From contig NZ_JASBQE010000021.1 of assembly GCF_029960785.1 (NCBI RefSeq), positions 93,352-157,351 on the forward strand: a DNA stretch of 64,000 nt, in the 5' to 3' direction. The notes below the pieces were generated by a model. That model had not been told where the DNA came from. It worked only from the letters and a program-made list of their open reading frames with translations, and made no database searches. Made by a program: the position numbers and the translations under genes. Within the stretch, counting starts at the first letter, position 1; each line of letters begins with the position of its first letter. Shown piece after piece: positions 16,031-24,404 of the stretch. The stretch is from Polyangium sp. 15x6 (GTDB lineage: Bacteria > Myxococcota_A > Polyangia > Polyangiales > Polyangiaceae).

Positions 16031-16257
16031 CCATGCTCCACCATTTTCCAAGCAAACGAACCTGCTCCGGACATGGGCTTTTTCGAGGCAGCGGGCGATC
16101 CGCGTCCCGCACGTTCCCGCGCCGAGACCGCTCGACGTCGGGCCGCCCCGGCCAAAGGAATTCGCTTGTGGTCGGAGCCTCTCGCCGAATGCGAACGAAT
16201 TGCTGTTCGCGGCGAGGGAGGAAGGCCGCTGCGAAGTGGAAACAGGGGGAGGTTCGT

Positions 16258-17079
16258 ATGAAGAACGTGTCGAAAATCGTGGCGCTGATCCTTTCGGCGT
16301 CCGCGGGCGTCTGGATCACGGGTTGCGCGGCCGAGGTCGGGGATCTCGAGGAGACCGACAACGCGCTCGCCAACGTGGAAAAGGGCGCGGGGATCACCAA
16401 GGGGCACATCGGCGGAACGACGGGCATCTCGGCGGGTCAGGACAGCCAGCTCGGCGAGGACCTGTCCCTGGGCGGCCAGATCGCGGGCGAGATCCAGGGC
16501 GGTCAGCTCGGCAAGGGCCTCGGCAAGGGTATGGGGAAGGAGCTCGGCAAGGGCTTCGCGCAGGGCGGCCTCGGCAAGGGCATCGTGAAGAGGCGGCTCA
16601 GCAAGGGTATCGAGCAGGACCTCGGCAAGGGCTTCAGCAAGACCGCCCCGATCCCGGCGCAGGAGAAGGCTGCGGAGCAGCCGGCGCTCGGGCAGGAAGA
16701 GGAGAGCGGGCAGGTCGCGGGTGTGGAGAGCATCGAAGAGACCCAGGTGCCGGGCCACGAGGAGATCGCGGGCCAGGCGGCCGGCAGCGAGGAGATCGCG
16801 GGCCAGGCGGCCGCGGGTGAGGAAGAGCTCGCCCTGGCCGAGGAAGAGACCGGCGAGTCCCAGGAAGCGCTTTCGTCGCAGTATTGGCGCGGCCGGCATC
16901 GCGGCTGGTACGGCGGGTATTACGGCGGGTACGGACGGCATGGATACCGCTATCCGTACTACGGTTACTACCCGCGCTACGGCCACTACCCGTACTACGG
17001 CTACTACCCGCGCTACGGCCACTACCCGTACTACGGCGGCTACCCTTACTACCGGCATCATCGCCGTTACTGGTGGTGA
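16258..17079 (+). CDS. Low-complexity lipoprotein with GKG repeats and Tyr/His/Gly tail (copy 2)
   Basis: 273 residues from the ATG after AGGGGGAGG. The signal peptide ends in ITGC (Cys23), nearly identical to copy 1. It shares DNALANVEKGAGITKG and SQEALSS with copy 1, but the middle differs: repeated LGKG/GKG units (GKGLGKGMGKELGKG) and an acidic Ala/Glu helical part (EEIAGQAAGSEEIAGQAA). The C-terminus has a 12-residue Tyr-rich unit repeated (YYPRYGHYPYYG, twice) and ends RRYWW. A surface-exposed, disordered lipoprotein is inferred. It has diverged from copy 1 by replacement of the repeat core while the ends were kept. Confidence 0.8.
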   Translation: MKNVSKIVALILSASAGVWITGCAAEVGDLEETDNALANVEKGAGITKGHIGGTTGISAGQDSQLGEDLSLGGQIAGEIQGGQLGKGLGKGMGKELGKGFAQGGLGKGIVKRRLSKGIEQDLGKGFSKTAPIPAQEKAAEQPALGQEEESGQVAGVESIEETQVPGHEEIAGQAAGSEEIAGQAAAGEEELALAEEETGESQEALSSQYWRGRHRGWYGGYYGGYGRHGYRYPYYGYYPRYGHYPYYGYYPRYGHYPYYGGYPYYRHHRRYWW

Positions 17080-17123
17080 GCGGTCGAATGACTTCGGCGC
17101 GATGACTTGATGGCGTGAGCATA

Positions 17124-17168
17124 CGGGCCCGGTCGGTCTCTTCGGAGGTCGATCGGGCCCGGTTCCTT
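17124..17168 (+). terminator. Terminator of lipoprotein copy 2 with UUCG tetraloop
   Basis: A 17-bp stem (17124-17140 with 17145-17161, including GU pairs) closes a TTCG loop and is followed by TTCCTTT. This is a textbook stable hairpin, and the paralog at 15985 has the same length and loop size. Confidence 0.85.
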
Positions 17169-17292
17169 TGGGCCATCGCCTCGCCGTCACCGCTTCCGTC
17201 CCCGGTCCGCGTCCGCCGCCCTCTCCACCTGCGCCCGCCCTTCCTTCCTTTCCCCTTCCGCTCCCGTCCGCCCCGGTGGCATCATCCTCCGC

Positions 17293-18846
17293 GTGAGGAT
17301 CTGCCCCGCGTGCTCGCGCGAGTACCCCGATGCGCGCTCGCATTGTCAGGATGACGGGATCAAGCTCGTCATCCTGGACAAGACGGCGGCGATCCGGGCC
17401 GGAGAGCTCGTGGGGCAGCTCGTCGACGGGCGCTATCGGATCGAGCGCGTCCTCGGCCACGGCGGCATGGGCACCATCTACGCCTGCCGGCACGTGGTCG
17501 TCGGCAAGGCGTTCGCGATGAAGGTGCTGCGTCCGCCGCGCAGCGGGCACAACGAGGGTGTGCTCGCGCGCTTCATCCGCGAGGCGCAGACGGCGAACGC
17601 GCTGAAGAGCCGGCACATCATCGAGACGACGGACTTCGGGCAGCTCGCCGACGGCCCGTTCTACGTGGTGATGGAGCTGCTCGAGGGCTTCGATCTCGCG
17701 CGGGCGATGCGCGAGTCGAGGCTCGGTCCCGCGCAGCTCCTGCACGTGTTCATCCAGATCGCCGACACGCTCGAGCTCGTGCACGCGCACGGGATCGTCC
17801 ACCGCGATCTGAAGCCGGACAACGTGTTCCTCGTGCAGGAGAACGGCGATCCGCTGTTCGTGAAGCTCCTGGATTTCGGGATCGCGAAGGTGCTGCACAG
17901 CGGTTCGTCGGAGCTGACCGAGGAGGGGATGATCCTCGGCACACCGCACTACATGGCGCCCGAGCAAGCGCGCAGCGAGGGCGTGGATCACCGCGCCGAC
18001 GTGTACTCGCTCGGCGTGATGATGTACCGCGCCTTCACGGGGAGGCTGCCGTTCACCGCGGAGTCGACGATCGGTGTGATCACGCGGCACGCGATGGAAG
18101 CGCCGGAGCCGCCGAGCCGGTTCTGCGCGATGGACGGGCAGCTCGAAGCGGTGATCCTGCGCTGCATGGCGAAGCGGCCCGAGGAGCGGCCGCAACGCAT
18201 GGCCGAGGTGTCGCGCGATCTGCGCGCGCTCGCGATGAAGTCGTCGGGCCAGGGCTGGCCCGTGCCGAATCCCACGAGCCCCCCAGGACACGCGCCGGGG
18301 CCGTACGCGACGGGGAACTTCGCGCGGATCTCGACAGGCAACGCGGCCGTGCCGATGCCCGCGGCGACGCCGAGCCAGGCGCCGCCGCCGATGGGGGAGA
18401 GCGGCGCGACGCAGCGCGGGTTCGTCACGTCCGCCACGGGAGCGCACAAGGCGCCGCCGAAGCGCAGCGCGGCCGTGCTCGTGTCCCTCGTCGTAGCGGC
18501 GCTCGCGATGAGCGGGATCGGCGCGGTGCTCGCGTTCGCCGTGATGCGCGGAGGCCGAAGCCCGCAAGAGAACGCGAGCGCGTCGAGCGCAGAGGCGCCC
18601 GACCCGAGCGCGAGCCCGACGTCGCCGTCGCGAGCGCTCGCCGCGACGGCGCCGCCCGAGCCGACGTCGCCGCCGCCCGCGACCTCGGCCGCGTCGTCGC
18701 CGACGTCCGCGCCGACGACGACGCCCGCGTCCACGCAGTCGCAAGCTCGCACGACGTCGCCCGGGCCCGTTCGTACGGCAGCGCCGCCGCCCACGACCAC
18801 CAGCAAAACGGGCCGCAGGTCGGAGATCCGGAGTCCTTTCGAATGA
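17293..18846 (+). CDS. Membrane Ser/Thr protein kinase with N-terminal zinc ribbon
   Basis: 517 residues from a GTG. Residues 3-17 form a CPAC...C zinc-ribbon-like start (CPACSREYPDARSHC) often seen in myxobacterial kinases. The kinase domain (about 48-310) has the Gly loop GHGGMGTIYAC (about 55), catalytic-lobe Lys in AMKVL, HRDLKPDN (about 170), DFG (about 195) and an APE-type motif (MAPEQA, about 222), so it should be active. A juxtamembrane Pro-rich part, one membrane helix (about 396-425, LVSLVVAALAMSGIGAVLAF) and a Ser/Thr/Pro-rich outer tail follow. It phosphorylates Ser/Thr of unknown targets. It is coupled to the downstream TPR gene by a 4-base overlap. Confidence 0.93.
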   Translation: MRICPACSREYPDARSHCQDDGIKLVILDKTAAIRAGELVGQLVDGRYRIERVLGHGGMGTIYACRHVVVGKAFAMKVLRPPRSGHNEGVLARFIREAQTANALKSRHIIETTDFGQLADGPFYVVMELLEGFDLARAMRESRLGPAQLLHVFIQIADTLELVHAHGIVHRDLKPDNVFLVQENGDPLFVKLLDFGIAKVLHSGSSELTEEGMILGTPHYMAPEQARSEGVDHRADVYSLGVMMYRAFTGRLPFTAESTIGVITRHAMEAPEPPSRFCAMDGQLEAVILRCMAKRPEERPQRMAEVSRDLRALAMKSSGQGWPVPNPTSPPGHAPGPYATGNFARISTGNAAVPMPAATPSQAPPPMGESGATQRGFVTSATGAHKAPPKRSAAVLVSLVVAALAMSGIGAVLAFAVMRGGRSPQENASASSAEAPDPSASPTSPSRALAATAPPEPTSPPPATSAASSPTSAPTTTPASTQSQARTTSPGPVRTAAPPPTTTSKTGRRSEIRSPFE

Positions 18847-19697
18847 TCCGTCGCTCCATGCCGCTCGTCGCGGCGTCGCTCCTCGGTTTGTCCTTCCTCG
18901 TCGCGAGCCCCGTCGTCTCGGCCCAGGCGAAGAAGCCCGCGCCGGCCGCCCCGGCGACGAAGAAGAAGCCGCCGAACAAGAACGATCCGAAGCTCGTCGA
19001 GGCCAAGCGTCTGTTCCAGCAGGGCGAGGATCTCTACACGAAGGGCGACTACGAGAAGGCGATCGAGGTGTGGGAGATGTCCTACGAGCTCTCGCAGCGA
19101 GAGCTGATCCTCGAGAGCATCGCGAACGCCTACGAGCGGCTCGGGAAGGCCGAGAAGGCGCGCGAGTACCTCGGCCGCTGGCGTGAAGCCGCGCCGCCGG
19201 AGGAGCACGCCGATCTCGACGCGCGGCTCGCGAAGCTCGACGAGCGCATCGCGAAGGAGAAGGCAGACAAGGACGCGAAGGACAAGGCCGACCAGGACGC
19301 GAAGGACAAACGCGAAGCCGACGAACGAGCGAAGCGCGAGGGCGGCAAGCTCTTCATGCCAGGCGTGATCATCGCGGCCGCGGGCGGAGCCATGGCGCTC
19401 GGCGGCGGCGTGCTCGACATCCTGGCCGCGACGCGCAGGCCCGACGAGTCGGTCGTGTGCGGAAAGACGGCAGATGGAAGGCAGCTCTGCCGCTCGTCAG
19501 CGCAAGACGACATCGAGACGTCGAACACCTTCGCGACCGTCGGCGACATCATGCTGATCGGCGGAGGCGTGGCCGCAGTGGTAGGCGTGGTCCTCGTGGT
19601 GACGCAGAGCGGCGGGAAGAAGAGCGCAGAGAAGACCGCCGTCGCGCCGTGGTTCCTGCCCGGCGGCGGCGGCATCGTGGCAGGCGGGTCGTTCTAG
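18843..19697 (+). CDS. Secreted/envelope TPR-containing protein
   Basis: 284 residues with the ATG overlapping the kinase stop (ATGA). The signal peptide is cleaved near VVSAQA. Residues about 52-115 hold one to two tetratricopeptide repeats (AKRLFQQGEDLYTKGDYEKA, ANAYERLGKAEKAREYLGRW). A long charged helix follows (about 135-170, repeated KDAKDKAD). Two hydrophobic segments (PGVIIAAAGGAMALGGGVL and IMLIGGGVAAVVGVVLVV) flank a short loop with two Cys. It is a common companion of myxobacterial kinases; a role in envelope signalling or in displaying the kinase is inferred. Confidence 0.8.
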   Translation: MIRRSMPLVAASLLGLSFLVASPVVSAQAKKPAPAAPATKKKPPNKNDPKLVEAKRLFQQGEDLYTKGDYEKAIEVWEMSYELSQRELILESIANAYERLGKAEKAREYLGRWREAAPPEEHADLDARLAKLDERIAKEKADKDAKDKADQDAKDKREADERAKREGGKLFMPGVIIAAAGGAMALGGGVLDILAATRRPDESVVCGKTADGRQLCRSSAQDDIETSNTFATVGDIMLIGGGVAAVVGVVLVVTQSGGKKSAEKTAVAPWFLPGGGGIVAGGSF

Positions 19698-19728
19698 TTC
19701 GCGAGACGATTGTCAAGCGTCTCGTCTT

Positions 19729-19845
19729 GGGGACGCCGCGCCGGGGCGCTGCCCCGGGCCCCGCGGGGGCTGTCCGCCCCTCGACCCGGACCAGGGCAAG
19801 CCCTGGACTCGGGTTGGAAGAACTGCGCAATGCGCAGTTCTTCCC
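19729..19845 (+). repeat. Solo arm of the dispersed inverted-repeat family (copy A)
   Basis: A single about 117-bp arm containing three nested hairpins: a GCCGGGGC...GCCCCGG stem, an AGGGCAAGCCCT stem, and the marker hairpin GAAGAACTGCGC with its inverse (19817-19843). It matches the left arms of copies B and D almost base for base. The second arm is absent. It lies between two tandem plus-strand genes, unlike the other copies. Confidence 0.85.
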
Positions 19846-19895
19846 CGAGCGCCAACGCTTGTCGCCCGAGGGCCGCGCGTGCTACGCGGCCCTCC

Positions 19896-20828
19896 ATGTC
19901 GACTCGTGCACTCGTGGGGCACTACACGGAAGAACGCGCTTGGCGCGCAGTTTGGGTTCATTACGACGGCGCGCCAGAAGAGCTTGGTGCGCGCCTGTGT
20001 CGCGCGGTGCAGTTGAGTGGCGGCGATTCTGCTCTCGTGCTCGAGCATGTGTTCTCCACCAACGGCTGGTCCTCCTGGCCCGACCGTCCTCACCACCCCT
20101 TGGACCCGGATGACCAGGTCCTCACATCGGCCAAAGGGGACGCCGACTTTGACTGGTACTACCTATTCAGCCGAGTCGACCGAAGGCTGGACGTCATCCC
20201 CGCCGGGAAAAAGGGCCTCGAGCCAAAGTGGCAGGTTCGATTCGGGGTCGATGGGAGGCCGAGTCACGCGCTCGGTGTCTCCGATCTCCAGCTCGCGGAC
20301 CTGAGATCGGTCCGAGATGCCTGGGAACGACGCTGTCGAGAACCGCTCTCCGGCGTGCTGTCCGGGCTGCTGGACGATCTCGGATTGCCTCTAGGTCATA
20401 TCGGTCTCGGGACCGAGCCGGCGGGTGGGCCCTCGATGCGTGAGCTCCATGTGGGTGCTCGCATCATTCACCTGGAGACGATGGGTTCGGAAGGCCGACA
20501 GGAGTTTTGCGCCGGCGGGCGTCGTATTCCCTTCCCATCCCCGTCGGCCTGGTTCGAGAAGCACGGTGGCCACTTGCAAGGCATCGGAGAGGCGCTCGGA
20601 GCGGAGCTCGAGCTCTACGGCGAAGACGAGCTCTTCTGCTTTCGGCGGGTCGTGGAGTCCGTAGAGGACGAAAAGCGCGAAATGGGACTCGAAGAGGCCC
20701 ATCAGCTCGATCCCGAGGCCGTCGTCGGAAACTCCATCGGCGAGCTCGTGGCACGTCGGCACGTGGTCTGGCGCTGGCTCTTCGATGAAGCCTGGAAGAA
20801 TGCCACCGGGCTGGCGACGCGGCCGTAG
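19896..20828 (+). CDS. Unknown protein with MSTRALVG N-terminus
   Basis: 310 residues. The ORF opens upstream through the repeat; the ATG at 19896 (MSTRALVGHYTEE) is preferred because the same kind of start (MSTRSxIG followed by HYDGxPxxLG) occurs in a family of small phage and actinobacterial proteins. Residues 20-45 match that pattern (VWVHYDGAPEELGARL). The rest is mixed alpha/beta with several Trp/Tyr motifs (DFDWYYLFSRVDRRLD). Function unknown. No signal or membrane segment. Confidence 0.65.
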   Translation: MSTRALVGHYTEERAWRAVWVHYDGAPEELGARLCRAVQLSGGDSALVLEHVFSTNGWSSWPDRPHHPLDPDDQVLTSAKGDADFDWYYLFSRVDRRLDVIPAGKKGLEPKWQVRFGVDGRPSHALGVSDLQLADLRSVRDAWERRCREPLSGVLSGLLDDLGLPLGHIGLGTEPAGGPSMRELHVGARIIHLETMGSEGRQEFCAGGRRIPFPSPSAWFEKHGGHLQGIGEALGAELELYGEDELFCFRRVVESVEDEKREMGLEEAHQLDPEAVVGNSIGELVARRHVVWRWLFDEAWKNATGLATRP

Positions 20829-20889
20829 CATCGCTCGACGGAGTTGCGTCATCGTCGAGAGCGGGAGCGGAGCGTGATAAGCTCGGCCC

Positions 20890-22032
20890 GTGCGGCAAGA
20901 AACCCAGATCGAGCTGATCTGCCGGGCGCTCGACAACATCGATCGACGTCGGAGCGACGCGGATGGCGAGCCGTTCGAGCTCCCGGTCGAGCGTTATCTC
21001 GATCCTTCGATATTTGAACGAGAGCGCGCGCTCCTCCGCTCGCGCCCTGTCGTTGTCGGCTTTGCCTCGCAGGTCGCTTCGCCTGGCGATTTCATCACGC
21101 ATGACCACGCTGGCGTTCCTCTCGTCGTGACGCACGATCATGACGGCGTGCTTCGCGCGTTCGTCAACGTCTGCCGCCATCGCGGGGCGCGTATTGCCGA
21201 CGCGTGTGGCCATGCCCAGCGCCTGGTCTGCCCGTATCACGGGTGGTCTTACAACTTGTCGGGCCGCCTCGAAGGCGTGCCGCATCGACAGGAGTTTGCC
21301 GGCGTCGATCTCGAGCAGCGCGGCTTGATCGAGCTCCCGGTATGGCGGCGCTTCGGCCTCGTCTTCGCGTGCCTCACGCCGGGGCCGGCGACGCGCGCGT
21401 TTCCCTTTGCCGAGGACCTGGAGGAGCTCGACAGCCACGTGCTTCATGCTCCCAGCGAGCGCACCCGCCGCATGAACTGGAAGCTGATGATGGACGGCTC
21501 GTGGGAGACGTACCATTTCCGGGTCACGCACGCGAAGACGATTGCATCGCATTTCTTCGACAATACGGGCGTCTTCGATTTCGTGGAGCCGGACATCCGG
21601 ATGGTGCTTCCCAAGCGGAGCATCGTCGATCTGCGCCACGAGGATCCCGCGACCTACCGGATCCGCCAGCATGCGAACCTGCTCTACGGCCTGTTCCCCA
21701 ACACGATCGTGCTGGTGCAGCCCGATCACGCCATGGTGGTGACGATGTGGCCGACTTCGATCGATCGCACCACCATCGTCGCCGGGATGCTGATCCCGGA
21801 ACCCCCGCAGACCGAGAAGGCGCGCGCTCACTGGCAAAAGAACGAGGCGATCTTCTGGAACGCGATCGAGGAAGACATCGCGATGGGGGAGCGGATCCAG
21901 AGCACGCTCTCGTCCGGCGTGAATCGATCCTTTCTGTTCGGCCGCTGCGAGCACCTGATCGGCAAGTTTCACCGGGTCCTGGAGGAGGCCATCACCGACG
22001 CCACGTCGCGCAAGACCGTCTCCCGCGAATGA
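20890..22032 (+). CDS. Rieske non-heme iron aromatic-type oxygenase, alpha subunit
   Basis: 380 residues from a GTG. The N-terminal Rieske [2Fe-2S] domain has CRHRG (Cys95, His97) and CPYHGW (Cys114, His117). The C-terminal catalytic domain has the mononuclear iron ligands in DGSWETYHFRVTH (His209, His214); the third ligand is probably the Asp of EEDIAMGERIQ. The enzyme should hydroxylate or demethylate an organic substrate with O2 and electrons from a reductase. No ferredoxin or reductase gene lies beside it, so partners must be encoded elsewhere. Substrate cannot be read from sequence. Confidence 0.93.
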   Translation: MRQETQIELICRALDNIDRRRSDADGEPFELPVERYLDPSIFERERALLRSRPVVVGFASQVASPGDFITHDHAGVPLVVTHDHDGVLRAFVNVCRHRGARIADACGHAQRLVCPYHGWSYNLSGRLEGVPHRQEFAGVDLEQRGLIELPVWRRFGLVFACLTPGPATRAFPFAEDLEELDSHVLHAPSERTRRMNWKLMMDGSWETYHFRVTHAKTIASHFFDNTGVFDFVEPDIRMVLPKRSIVDLRHEDPATYRIRQHANLLYGLFPNTIVLVQPDHAMVVTMWPTSIDRTTIVAGMLIPEPPQTEKARAHWQKNEAIFWNAIEEDIAMGERIQSTLSSGVNRSFLFGRCEHLIGKFHRVLEEAITDATSRKTVSRE

Positions 22033-22215
22033 TCTGAATCATGGCTTTCCTTGGCTTCGAGTTGAAACGCCACCGTGCCCGATCGTCGAAGTGACGTCAA
22101 CCGACGGCCGGCACGAGGGATGAGGCAGCCATGTTTCCGCGGGCGGGAGCGGACGTGGGGGCTTGGATCAGAAGATCCCCGCGGGACGAGGCCCTCGTCC
22201 GCGCGGACCTCGCCT
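22033..22215. other. Intergenic between convergent genes, no feature seen
   Basis: 183 bp between the oxygenase and the minus-strand lipoprotein. A short antisense frame exists but shows no protein-like features. There is no copy of the dispersed repeat here. Confidence 0.5.
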
Positions 22216-23205
22216 TCATCCGCTGCAGTAGCAGTCCAGATGGTGCAGCGGTTTGCCTAGATTGTTGGGGTCGGTGGCCTTCGGCGTGGCGTTGCACTCG
22301 GCGCTGAACTCGTAGTCTTGGGGGGCATAGGCAGCCACTGCGTATTCGCATTCGAGGCCATGCGCGCTGCACACGCTGTCGCACGTGGCGAGCTCGGTCG
22401 TGGTGATGATGGATTCACACGAACCACCCGAGCAGTGGTAGTCGCCCCAGACGACGCCTGGGCACTGCCGCCCGCACGTGCCGCAGTTCGAGGGGTCCGA
22501 GCCGAGGGATTTGCAGACGCCGTCACAGGACGTTTGCCCCTGCTTGCACGTCCCCTGGCCATCGACGCACACCGGCTCGGGGTTGTTGCAGGTTCCGCAA
22601 TGATTGGGGCTCGTCAGGAGATCCACGCACGTCTTGCCGTCGCACCTCTCGGCGTTGGCCTGGCAAATCGCCCTGCCTTCGACACACGTCCCGGCCCCGG
22701 CGGGCACGTTGCAGGCGCCGCAGTGGTCCGGATCGGTCAGGAGATCATGGCATTGGCCATCGCAGATGCCGCACGTGCCGGTCTTCAGCGGTGCCTGGTA
22801 TCGGTCTCCGCTCCCCTCGGCCGTGTAGGCGACGAGCGAGGTCGTTTCATTGGCGGGCGCGGTGAAGACGATCGTGCAGCGCGTGTTTCCCCCGGGGGCG
22901 AGGGACGCGGTCGATTTGCACCCCTGGGGATGGGCCTCGGTGACCGCGTCTCCCATGAATTCGAGACCATTGGGCGTCTGCACCGAGAAAAGCGGGGCCA
23001 GGATCCTGTGGCTCACGCTGGAGTTGTTCCGGAGCACGAGGTCGACGACGACGAACGCGTCGCCGGACGGGGCCGAGACCCCTCCGACCTCCGTGGTACG
23101 AACGGAGCCCACGGGCTCGAGAACGAAGTCGCTCCCGCTGCAAGCAAAGAGGTTCAACAGCGACAGGCATGCGAGTCCCGCCCAAAAATGATTTTTCCTT
23201 ACCAT
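22216..23205 (-). CDS. Cys-rich repeat lipoprotein
   Basis: 329 residues. The ATG at 23205 is chosen over upstream in-frame starts because an AAGGAA site precedes it and the lipobox follows (NLFAC, Cys22). Residues 30-150 form a beta-rich domain (VVVDLVLRNNSSVSHRIL). Residues about 155-290 contain at least three repeats of CDGxC...LLTDPDHCGxC / CxxGxxxC, the disulfide-rich module of myxobacterial surface proteins. The last 50 residues carry further Cys (ATCDSVCSAHGLEC, LDCYCSG). A surface or secreted binding protein is inferred. Confidence 0.8.
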   Translation of the reverse strand: MVRKNHFWAGLACLSLLNLFACSGSDFVLEPVGSVRTTEVGGVSAPSGDAFVVVDLVLRNNSSVSHRILAPLFSVQTPNGLEFMGDAVTEAHPQGCKSTASLAPGGNTRCTIVFTAPANETTSLVAYTAEGSGDRYQAPLKTGTCGICDGQCHDLLTDPDHCGACNVPAGAGTCVEGRAICQANAERCDGKTCVDLLTSPNHCGTCNNPEPVCVDGQGTCKQGQTSCDGVCKSLGSDPSNCGTCGRQCPGVVWGDYHCSGGSCESIITTTELATCDSVCSAHGLECEYAVAAYAPQDYEFSAECNATPKATDPNNLGKPLHHLDCYCSG

Positions 23206-23252
23206 CGATTGATTCCTTGCCGTATTCGATAGGGGGTTCGTGATCGGCGGAT

Positions 23253-23273
23253 CATCGGACATCCTGTCCGATG
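23253..23273. promoter_or_regulatory. Perfect 21-bp inverted repeat upstream of lipoprotein gene
   Basis: Nine-base arms CATCGGACA and TGTCCGATG separated by TCC. The centre is 58 bp before the ATG of the minus-strand lipoprotein gene and about 270 bp from the next plus-strand gene. It could be an operator for a dimeric regulator or a small transcript hairpin. Confidence 0.5.
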
Positions 23274-23330
23274 GTCGAGCGCCGTCACATGGGTCCGTCA
23301 GGGACGCCACCCTCGTACATCAGTATTCTA

Positions 23331-23459
23331 CCTTGCCCCACGTTCATCGGGGAAGGACAAGAACGCGCCGCAGACGGGAAGCCAGCCCGTGAGGAGCTTG
23401 CTCCACATCACCCAGCCGGCCGCGAAGGACCAGAGCGGGTGCTCTTCCAAGGTGACCTC
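23331..23459 (-). pseudogene. Remnant of a DUF962/Mpo1-like gene
   Basis: The minus strand reads EHPLWSFAAGWVMWSKLLTG, matching YPLWSFAADWVMWSKMLEG in the intact gene at 26149-26562. The DNA at 23396-23441 is almost identical to 26281-26325. There is no start codon, no N-terminal domain and no matching C-terminus, so this is a fragment left by duplication or recombination. Confidence 0.75.
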
Positions 23460-23532
23460 CGCGCGTGGGGACCTGTCGTTGCGCCCCTTCCACGTTGACA
23501 CGAATACACGACCGGACGAGACTCCCCGCCGC

Positions 23533-24075
23533 ATGGGAAGCCAATTCCTCGACCTTCTCCTCGTGGACCCTGCGCTCCTCCAGGCGCGTCTTCGCGGCGA
23601 TGCCCCCGATCTCGTCGATGCCGTCTACCGTGCGGCCGACGCGCCCGACGAGAGGTTGCGCCCTGCATTCGAGGTGATGGCGCGGGGCACGTTCGTCTTT
23701 TTGTCGAAGGGCGTGGAGCATCCCGAGGGGGCGATGTATGGGCGCGCGGTGGAGCATCTTCTCTCCACGCTCGCGCATCGGAAGTGGTGCCTCGAATATT
23801 ATCCCGACGAGAGCGAGCACCCGCTCTGGGAGCTCTCGTATCGGAGATGCGACGCGGAATGGCTGGACTTGCCCGCGTCCGAATCTGGCATTCCGGCGAT
23901 CGCTTGGCGTAGCCCCGAGACGTGCCGGAGCCTCTCCGGCTCGATTGCGCACGCGCTCTCCTCTCGGACGTTCAACGAGCGGTATAGCCCCGAGGCGACG
24001 CTCCGCGAGGCGAAGGACGCGCTCGCGGAGGCGTCCTCGTCGGGCCATGGGCTGTTCACGATTTTTCAGGGATAG
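23533..24075 (+). CDS. Unknown soluble protein upstream of SWIM gene
   Basis: 180 residues. The ATG at 23533 (MGSQFLDLLLVDPALL) is chosen because the upstream in-frame stretch overlaps the DUF962 remnant. It is helical and soluble (LQARLRGDAPDLVDAVYRAA, AFEVMARGTFVFLSK), with a middle stretch rich in aromatic residues (LEYYPDESEHPLWELSYRR). No signal. It is 11 bp from the SWIM gene, so they are probably co-transcribed. Confidence 0.65.
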   Translation: MGSQFLDLLLVDPALLQARLRGDAPDLVDAVYRAADAPDERLRPAFEVMARGTFVFLSKGVEHPEGAMYGRAVEHLLSTLAHRKWCLEYYPDESEHPLWELSYRRCDAEWLDLPASESGIPAIAWRSPETCRSLSGSIAHALSSRTFNERYSPEATLREAKDALAEASSSGHGLFTIFQG

Positions 24076-24086
24076 AGGGGGACGCC

Positions 24087-24404
24087 ATGACCTGGCTCGG
24101 CTCGTTGACGGTCGATCGCGTGCAAGCGCTGGCGTCGGACGCCCGTGCATTTTCGGATGGCAAGAAGCTCGCGAAGGCCTCGGCCTGGCGCAGGCTGGGC
24201 CGCGAGGGAGATGCCGTGTGGGGCGTGGCGCTCGGCTCGAAGGGCGACGCCTATGCGGTCTTCGCGCGCTCGGCGGACGATGCGCGGTGTAGCTGCCCGA
24301 GCCGCAAAAGGCCCTGCAAGCACGCGCTCGGGCTATTGCTCCTCGCGGCGAATGGGCATACGTTCGTGGAGGAGGCCTTGCCGGCGGGGCATCGGTATAC
24401 TTGA
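24087..24404 (+). CDS. SWIM zinc-finger protein
   Basis: 105 residues behind a GAGGGGGA site. The C-terminal half has the SWIM signature CxCxnCxH (CSCPSRKRPCKHALGLLLL), which binds zinc and is used for DNA or protein contacts. The N-terminal half (SLTVDRVQALASDARAFSDG) is typical of stand-alone bacterial SWIM proteins of helicase or repair operons. Its TGA shares one base with the ATG of the next gene (TGATG), so the two are coupled. Confidence 0.85.
   Translation: MTWLGSLTVDRVQALASDARAFSDGKKLAKASAWRRLGREGDAVWGVALGSKGDAYAVFARSADDARCSCPSRKRPCKHALGLLLLAANGHTFVEEALPAGHRYT

Noticed and set aside
15982..18744. 920-codon minus-strand ORF opposite the kinase gene
   Set aside because: Arg/Leu/Gly-rich text with no domain. 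It is the antisense shadow of the lipoprotein and kinase genes in very GC-rich DNA.
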